Source: Sthenelais limicola (Eukaryota; Annelida; Polychaeta; Phyllodocida; Sigalionidae). Taken from it: 64,000 nucleotides of DNA. The notes under the pieces were generated by a model. It had not been told where the DNA came from, ran no database searches, and saw only the letters and a list, made by a program, of their open reading frames with translations. Made by a program: the position numbers and the translations under genes. Of the stretch, positions 57,873 through 64,000 are shown one piece after another. Positions within the stretch are counted from its first letter, which is position 1. Each line of letters begins with the position of its first letter. Where the stretch lies: contig OW804095.1 in assembly GCA_942159475.1 (NCBI GenBank), positions 147,044,314 to 147,108,313 on the forward strand. Direction: 5' to 3'.

Positions 57873-58020
57873 ATAAGGCCATTTTGACATGTTCCCTCAG
57901 TGCAATATTGGAGACTGGAGTAGAGCAGGTGGTGCATGTGAGAATGACCAGTGCTGCTCTACTTACTCTAATACACCTGCCTTGTTAGTCTAGTGCTGAG
58001 TCTGTTACAGGCTGACCTTA

Positions 58021-58249
58021 ACCATACACCCCTATACAGTTTGGTAATGGTACATCTATGTAGCTTAACCATACACCCCTATACAGTTGGGTAATGGTAC
58101 ATCTATGTAGCTTAACCATACACCCCTATACAGTTGGGTAATGGTACATCTATGTAGCTTAACCATACACCCCTATACAGTTGGGTAATGGTACATCTAT
58201 GTAGCTTAACCATACACCCCTATACAGTTGGGTAATGGTACATCTATGT
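58021..58249. repeat. 47-bp tandem array, five units
   Basis: ACCATACACCCCTATACAGT, TGGGTAATGGTACATCTATG, TAGCTTA repeated at exactly 47-bp spacing with a single change in the first unit. Cut at its right by a family A element in the fifth unit. Confidence 0.95.
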
Positions 58250-58484
58250 GGGTCAGATTTTCAGAAAATGTACAATTCACCTTCACCAATCTTCTCAAAT
58301 AACCCAAATTTCAGACGAAAATAAAGTTCAAAATACAGTTCAACCTAACCAAACAGATTGCTAGAATCAATGCAATGCCAAATATACTCGGATTTACCGA
58401 GTATTGACCAAATTGCAGCCTGATTTAGCAGAATTTACTAAATGTGTAGAGCTGCCAATTGTACATTTTCTGAAAATCTGACCC
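58250..58484 (-). mobile_element. Family A MITE (A-II) inside the 47-bp array
   Basis: Full copy flanked by ATGT at 58246-58249 and 58485-58488. The array gives the empty site CATCTATGTAGC, which fits a 4-bp ATGT duplication exactly. Confidence 0.93.
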
Positions 58485-58489
58485 ATGTA

Positions 58490-59145
58490 GCAAAGTCTCA
58501 GTGTTTTCCTAATCCTATACAGTGTTCGCTAGAATGGTATGCAGTGTTCGCTAAAATGGCACAGCCCACCTGACATTAGAAAATGGAACAGACTGAGACT
58601 ACCTGTATATCAATATCAAAAGTAGCTATCAAAAGTAGCCCATTTAATCAAACAATAAAAGATAAATACGAACCAGTTGACGACTTCCACAAACACATAC
58701 ATAAGATAAGATAAGATAAGAAAATCTTTTATTTGTCTAAGGAATAGCTGAATACACAAGAAGAAGATGACAAATAGGTCGACATGTCTATATGAAACGA
58801 GTTTTGTTCCATTTCTACCGACAGTTATCTTTAATTTGGATAGATTTATATCGCTTAAGGCTGGAATTTGTATCTAGTACATAAGAGTTAATAAGAATGA
58901 CAACAATAGGAATGTACAACAATTAAAATGATGAGATATCAACAGGTAATACTTTTATGAAATATCAACATTTATCCAATAATATACTCTATTGAACACA
59001 GGTTACTAATCGACATATAATCAATAATATACTTTATCGAGTATAATTGTAGCTTGCTTAGAATGAAGAGGGAACATTAGGGAACACACATATAATAGCT
59101 TTGTATTTCAAAGAGCGAATGAACGAATTCTACTGCATAGCACAG
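58490..59145 (-). other. No gene; (TTATC)n retroposon tail
   Basis: At 58702-58740 ATAAGATAAGATAAGATAAG leads into AAAATCTTTTATTTGTCTAA, a minus-strand retroposon end. Nothing else is recognised. Confidence 0.45.
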
Positions 59146-59147
59146 CA

Positions 59148-59209
59148 TAGCAATTCCCCAGATCCCATGATCCCTTATGCAAAATGGCGTCCGCGCAAGT
59201 CCCATATTA
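59148..59209 (+). mobile_element. Family C right-end relic
   Basis: GATCCCATGATCCCTTATGC, AAAATGGCGTCCGCGCAAGT and CCCATATT follow the family C right end with many changes. Confidence 0.45.
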
Positions 59210-59313
59210 TCTTCACCGTATTGAAGCTATAGCTAGTGCATCCCATTGGGATACTGTAGATTACTAGTCATTTTGTATCAACTTCTCTCACTAATTCTAT
59301 TTAATTTGATTAT

Positions 59314-59670
59314 AAGGGACCATGCGAGCCGCTAATATCACTTTCTTAGAGGCGGTAATTGCTTTTACTCAAACAAATCCAAACACGGCTAGCGGCGCCT
59401 CATTTTGCACATTGATTTGTTATTCTTTGTTCACTGACTTAGGACCACCAATTTAAGGTTAGGGTTAGGGTTATAGTTAGTATTGGTTTCAATCCAGAGT
59501 TGACTAGGCCTAACCGGCATTGATACCCAAAATTCTCGTTTTTTTCACCTTATTTACGGCTTGACAACTAATGCACCGCACGCCTGGCCGCGACGGCCAT
59601 CTTGGATTTGTTTGAGTAAAAGCGATAACCGCCTCCAAGAAAGTGGGTGTTGCATGCGGGCCATTCCCTT
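59314..59670. mobile_element. Inverted-repeat element (family G)
   Basis: The left arm 59314-59382 runs AAGGGACCATGCGAGCC to TTTTACTCAAACAAATCCAA. It pairs with the right arm (about 59599-59670), with the inner 40 bp almost perfect (ACTTTCTTAGAGGCGGTAAT; reverse side GATAACCGCCTCCAAGAAAG). The interior includes GGTTAGGGTTAGGGTTA (59457-59473) and no convincing frame. No other copy in this window. Confidence 0.75.
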
Positions 59671-59674
59671 TTCA

Positions 59675-60300
59675 GGCGTAAATTGTTATATTAAAATGTC
59701 ATGTACTGACTCTGGAAATAAACAATATACTGTAGTAGTTCTACAATCGCCCAGTGCGCAGCCTATCCAGGGATTGGTGCGCCTATTTAACACTAGAGGC
59801 ACCTCTCTAACTGGGGCTTGTTTCTCATATACTTTATACTTTTATACCTTGTGTATTCCCTTCTTAACCAAGTAATACTTGGGGCAATTGTTTCACCATA
59901 TTAGGCATCCTATATACTATAGCTCTGTCGTCTATGGACAATATGTTACCCTTTTATATCACCGTTTACCCTTGTTTCCTCTGTATGATATTACACCATG
60001 CTTTATGGTGCGACGAAATCGACCAACCTTACGATCATTGACTAGAATAGACCAGTTGAGTTGATCAGCTGGGCTGTGTTTATGTGAAATGTACCCGTCG
60101 AATAGAATAATTGATATTGTTAGTAAGGCAAGATCTATGCATTGTATAAAGAACAGATCATATTGAATTTCATATAGAGTGGAAAGAATCGTGGCAAATT
60201 GAAGAGCCAATTAAATATTATTAATTAATTAATTAATTATATAATTATATTCCTGATGTCAGAAAAGTATCATCGTATAGTTAGTTTTCGGGCCACGCAT
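59675..60300. other. No gene recognised
   Basis: Several frames of 60-105 codons (59561-60210) lack known domains. Probably the body of the retroposon that ends at 60.4 kb. Confidence 0.35.
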
Positions 60301-60402
60301 GAAATATAATGTTTGTTATGCGTAATTTATTGAATTGAAGATGAAATAAGATTTTGTAATGTAGTGTGGCCAATAAAAATATTTTAAAAAAAATAAAAAA
60401 AT
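60301..60402 (+). mobile_element. Retroposon 3' end with A-rich tail
   Basis: GTGGCCAATAAAAATATTTT then an A-rich stretch (60384-60402). The family is not recognised. Confidence 0.45.
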
Positions 60403-60499
60403 GTGTAGCTATATTTTTACTCTACCTGGGGAGGGTTCCCTGGGGCCGTTGATCGGACAAATAACCTGAAGTAACAGGTAGTTGTTGACTTAGTTTATT

Positions 60500-60870
60500 A
60501 TGTCATTTGAAGGTCATCCTCTGGAGTGTATTTAATTACTTTACTGGTATTTGCCCAATAGTACAGGCATTTTAGCATGGAACCCGGAATAAAATAATGT
60601 AAGGCTGATTTTTTTATATATGATGCGGGACACATGGGGGAACATTCCCTAAAAAGTCCCCACCTGGGGAATGTGTGCTTTTTGAGATTTTGACGTTTTT
60701 GCGTCATTTTCCCAAAAATAGCATTGGTCTCTATGGGAAAAAGCACCTGGCTCAGGCCATTATTGCCAAAATTAAGATATTTAGCATTGTTCTTTGCAGA
60801 GAATATAACATATATAAAATATACTATACAGGTTGGGGCACTCCATTTTCCTGTGACACCTCACTATATG
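60500..60870 (+). mobile_element. Decayed family B remnant
   Basis: TTTGAAGGTCATCC..GGAGTGTATTTAATTACTTT ACTGG near 60510-60550 and CATTTTCCTGTGACACCTCA near 60850 are family B landmarks. The sequence between is heavily changed and holds a short GGGGAACATTCCC/CCCCACCTGGGGAATGT inverted piece. Confidence 0.4.
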
Positions 60871-60985
60871 CTGAGGTTGGTCCGCCCGAAAACTTCCTCC
60901 ATTTCTGTATACTACTCATTGAGTATAATGAAGCATGAACTCGTCAGTGGAACAAACCCTCCCTCACCCTAGGGCAGTGTTACCT

Positions 60986-61070
60986 AATAGGGGATTTACA
61001 CGTGCAACTTTGCATGCATAAATTACAGGGCATGCTCGGATGGATTCAATTCAAATCTGACATACAAATA
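60986..61070 (+). mobile_element. Family C left-end fragment
   Basis: AATAGGGGATTTACACGTGC through GGATTCAATTCAAATCTGAC; truncated after about 85 bp. Confidence 0.65.
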
Positions 61071-61133
61071 GTTATCTCTACCGATTTTCTTCCGATTGTC
61101 CAACTCAACATGGTTCTATGCAGTGCTTGTAGG

Positions 61134-61351
61134 GGTAATCATTCACACCCAAGTGAGATAATATGCCGATTTAAAACCAAAGCCCTTGAGACTGCCAAGA
61201 CGAAACTGATGAGATACAGGTATCGATATCTATAGGCCCTAGGTTATGGCTATATTTGATTCTACATGTATATAATTTATTTGCCACAAGGTGGCTCCAT
61301 GAACATTGAACATCGTGCAAAATGTTAATGAGCAACCCTTATGAAGCAATT
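61134..61351 (+). repeat. 218-bp direct repeat, copy 1
   Basis: GGTAATCATTCACACCCAAG...TTATGAAGCAATT. It differs from copy 2 at only about two positions, so the duplication is recent. Confidence 0.95.
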
Positions 61352-61585
61352 GGGTCAGATTTTTTGAAAATGTACAATTTAACTTCGCCAATCTCTTAAA
61401 TAACCCAAATTTCAGACGAAAATAAAGTTCAAAACACAGTTTAACCTAACCAAACAGATTGCTAGGATCAATGCAATGCTGAATATACTCGAATTTACCT
61501 AGTATTGACCAAATTGCAGCCTAATTTTGCAGAATTTACTAAATGTGTACAGCTGCCAATTGTGCATTTTCTGAAAATCTGACCC
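61352..61585 (-). mobile_element. Family A MITE (A-II) between direct repeats
   Basis: Full copy, left end GGGTCAGATTTTTTGAA. Its left flank AATT and right flank ATAT do not match each other, unlike most copies. Confidence 0.9.
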
Positions 61586-61592
61586 ATATAGA

Positions 61593-61810
61593 GGTAATCA
61601 TTCACACCCAAGTGAGAAAATATGCCGATTTAAAACCAAAGCCCTTGAGACTGCCAAGACGAAACTGATGAGATACAGGTATCGATATCTATAGGCCCTA
61701 GGTTATGGCTATATTTGATTCTACATGTATATAATTTATTTGCCACAAGGTGGCTCCATGAACATTGAACATCGTGCAAAATGTTAATGAGCAATCCTTA
61801 TGAAGCAATT
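61593..61810 (+). repeat. 218-bp direct repeat, copy 2
   Basis: Second copy of 61134-61351. It ends in the same GAAGCAATT, where another family A element begins. Confidence 0.95.
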
Positions 61811-62045
61811 GGGTCAGATTTTCAGAAAATGTACAATTGACAGCTCTACACATTTAGGAAATTCTCCTAAATTAGGCTGAAAAATGATGAATACCGGGTA
61901 TATCTGAGTATATTTGGTATCACATTGATTTAAAGTATCAGTTCTGTTATGTTAAACTGCATTTTGAAGCTCATTTTTGTCTTAAATGTGGGTTATTTGA
62001 GAGGATTGGTGAAGGCGAATTGTACATTTTCTGAAAATCTGACCG
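61811..62045 (+). mobile_element. Family A MITE (A-I), TSD AATT
   Basis: Full copy ending CTGACCG, flanked by AATT at 61807-61810 and 62046-62049. Confidence 0.9.
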
Positions 62046-62049
62046 AATT

Positions 62050-63130
62050 ACTCATTTTAGCTCATTCTGTTGGTATTGCCTGACGTTAGTGATTAGATTG
62101 TAGGTAGTTTAAAGAGAAGTCTTATATTCATACTTGTATTCGTAGTTAATACTGCACGTATGTAGTAAAGAATTTAAATATAAAAGGCGAATCAATTTTT
62201 TTTTTTAAATCATGGATATTGTATTATATTGTATGTAGTCAACCTTTCTCAGGACACAGCGAAAAAGCAATTTAATAGTTAAAGTGTAACTGTAGAGTGC
62301 CTGAATTAAAAAAAAATGTTTGACAATAATAATGCAAAATCACATCGCAAACTCCGTTGTTGTTGTTGCGATTTGTATTGCCAAACAATGAACATCAGCG
62401 GGACTAAACTCCCAAATGGCGGGAGGATTTCAAGCCCGACTGGTTATAATATGATAGAACCTCACGAGTAGGTATTATTAGCAATAGGATTGCATGGGTC
62501 AGAGTCAAATCTTTTCCATGGCAGCACAAGCCCGACAGGGCGAGTGCTGCTGCCGGGTGCTGCTGCAGACCGGAAAAAGGTGGGGAGACAGGTAGACCTG
62601 ATGTAACTTTTGGTCTATTTTTGATCGACTTTCAATGTAAACAATTGTCATTACAGAACAACGGGACTTACAATTATTGTAGACTAAACTATCCCCTTGC
62701 AGAATCTAGTTTCATTTAATAAATGATGTACCTAGGAGCTAGAAAAGCAGTGGAAACAACAGCCAAGGTTTCCATGAAACAAAACTTCATTTCACAGGAA
62801 GTAGAAAAAATGGCTGTTCCTAAAAGCTCCCCCCTCCCTCCGGTGTATCAGTGAGATGCTATGTAAGAGCATGGCAAAAGGAGGGAGGGAGTTTGCATGG
62901 TAGCAAACCGGAAACATGCTGCTGGATTGCATGTAATCCTACACACATGATTACACAGTAGGATTACACTCCCGCCCATACAAACTGCATTTAATCCTCC
63001 CTTCATCATGGAGTAACACATGTGAAGTTATAACACGGGTGACCTCACGGTCACAATTCTGCATCAAAACCCGACATTGATTAAGGCCAGGAATGAATAA
63101 TCTCATAGTGCACTTTATTTGACGGGTCCA
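62050..63130. other. No gene; GC-richer patch
   Basis: Between about 62350 and 63050 the base composition is more balanced. It holds a GGCAGCAC..GTGCTGCTGCC hairpin (about 62521-62556) and mirror-like CTCCCTCC/GGAGGGAG tracts (62830-62895). Repeated GTAATCCTAC/GTAGGATTAC pieces lie near 62930-62970. No frame of note. Confidence 0.4.
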
Positions 63131-63155
63131 CCTGCTATTGTAATTCCCCTATTGT
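63131..63155. mobile_element. Family C end scrap
   Basis: GTAATTCCCCTATT resembles one terminal repeat of family C; nothing more remains. Confidence 0.3.
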
Positions 63156-63206
63156 ACTCGTGCACCCAGGTGTGTCTCCATTGGCCTTCAATAAAGGCAG
63201 ACAATA

Positions 63207-63616
63207 TGTGGTGTGTTCCAGGAAAATGAGTCATGAGTCGCAAAATTGATATTTTTCAAAGTGTTTTTTCACAAGATCACATTTTTGTAATGTTCTAATT
63301 TTGGAGTGTTTATCACTTATAGGTATATCAATCGATGTATCACATTTCAGGACAATCTATGTAATATATCATATCGTTATAAAGGTCCCCATATTGACTA
63401 CATTTAGTTACTTCACTGTTTATTGACCCCCAGAAATATTCGAAACTTTTTTTTTTCAAAAACGAAAATATCAAACTTAAAATCTAGAAATACTTATTAG
63501 ATTATTAGACTGTTTACTATCATTGGAATCGACTTGATCTCATTTATTCAAATATAATGGTATCTTAAAATCTATTTTTTGCGAATTATGACTCATTTCC
63601 CTGAAACACACATCAC
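63207..63616 (+). mobile_element. Family B MITE, TSD TA
   Basis: Complete, left end TGTGGTGTGTTCCAGG, right end CCTGAAACACACATCACA, flanked by TA. Confidence 0.9.
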
Positions 63617-63619
63617 ATA

Positions 63620-64000
63620 TGTTTTCATAAAGGCTGGTTATTGCTTAATATCGGCAGGGGGGATGGGGGCCGGACCGGTGGTGGGGTATTGGGGGAGTTG
63701 GTAATTTCTTTTTATTCAGGATCTTTATATACAGCAAAGTAAAACAAATAACAGTGATCAAGTCTAAAATGCAAGAGATTTTACAATGAAATATTATTAT
63801 GACGTCGGCTCACGGAAATAATTCAACTAGTAAGAGCAATGTTTTTTACCCACTGCTGTCTAACTAAGTCAACTGACTCTAGTGGATTCTGAGATAGGAT
63901 TTCTTAGGACATTTTAGACATAGGAATGTAGGTGTTCATATGATTGCTTTTTTTTTAATCAATTTTATTTGACAAAAAATTCACAGCTTGTGATAGGTCT
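63620..64000. other. No gene; two retroposon-like ends
   Basis: TTTCTTTTTATTCAGGATC at 63708 and a T-run plus AATCAATTTTATTTGAC at 63951 look like minus-strand retroposon ends. The second runs off the window. Confidence 0.4.

Noticed and set aside
58021..58249. CRISPR-like array
   Set aside because: Direct 47-bp head-to-tail units without spacers.
59457..59473. Interstitial telomere from chromosome fusion
   Set aside because: Only about two and a half TTAGGG units, inside an inverted-repeat element; too short for that claim.
59561..59875. 104-codon plus-strand frame as a gene
   Set aside because: It starts inside the right arm of an inverted-repeat element and has no known domain.
1324..62045. 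Family A as Tc1/mariner with TA duplication
   Set aside because: Common ATAT flanks suggest TA, but copies with TCAT, AGAT, ATCT, ACCT and ATGT on both sides show a 4-bp duplication.

Overview
This window reads as AT-rich nuclear DNA of a multicellular animal, probably a marine invertebrate; the group is not resolved. Evidence: no dense bacterial-style coding, decayed non-LTR retrotransposon (LINE) protein fragments, retroposons with AATAAA signals plus poly(A) or pentanucleotide tails and target-site duplications (TSDs), tandem satellites, and very many short inverted-repeat elements. I recognise no intact host gene. Open frames of 60-115 codons are scattered over both strands and mostly fall inside repeats or low-complexity DNA, so I call no CDS. 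The only protein traces I can support are LINE remnants at about 5.15-5.62 kb (minus), 34.69-35.12 kb (minus) and 51.14-51.27 kb (plus), with a weaker one at 2.09-2.42 kb (minus).

The main content is three high-copy families of non-autonomous DNA transposons (MITEs). Family A (about 235 bp, ends GGGTCAG...CTGACCC, about 28-bp inverted ends, 4-bp TSD) has some 26 copies in three subfamilies. Family B (about 410 bp, ends TGTGATGTG...CACATCACA, about 40-bp inverted ends, 2-bp A/T TSD) has some 17 recognisable copies plus relics. Family C (about 350 bp, ends AATAGGGG...CCCCTATT, probably TA TSD) has four full copies and about ten fragments. By my coordinates they cover roughly a fifth to a quarter of the window. 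No transposase is present, so all must be mobilised in trans.

Lower-copy foldback elements lie at 3.5, 16.7, 43.7, 48.6, 51.0, 52.8, 57.6 and 59.3 kb. A SINE-like retroposon (family K) with a hairpin-plus-(CTCA)n 3' end occurs at 26.9, 30.7 and 33.6 kb; the last two have 13-14-bp TSDs, and the 30.7-kb copy has its 3' hairpin unit repeated four times. Tandem satellites lie at 38.7-39.9 kb (83-bp unit with a palindromic core, second island at 46.6-46.8 kb) and 58.0-58.25 kb (47-bp unit). Simple-sequence tracts lie at 21.8-22.1 and 53.4-53.5 kb.

Layout: 0-9 kb mixed A/B/C copies, a foldback and LINE relics; 9-26 kb dense MITEs plus retroposon 3' ends; 26-36 kb family K, an A element between direct repeats and a LINE 3' end; 36-43 kb B/C relics, the 83-bp satellite and a quiet stretch; 43-56 kb nested A/B/C elements and hairpins; 56-64 kb foldbacks, the 47-bp satellite with an A element inside it, and a second locus where an A element sits between direct repeats. 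The strongest signals are the empty-site reconstruction of family A's 4-bp TSD, two cases of A elements sitting exactly at tandem-duplication junctions, and the amplified hairpin tail of family K.
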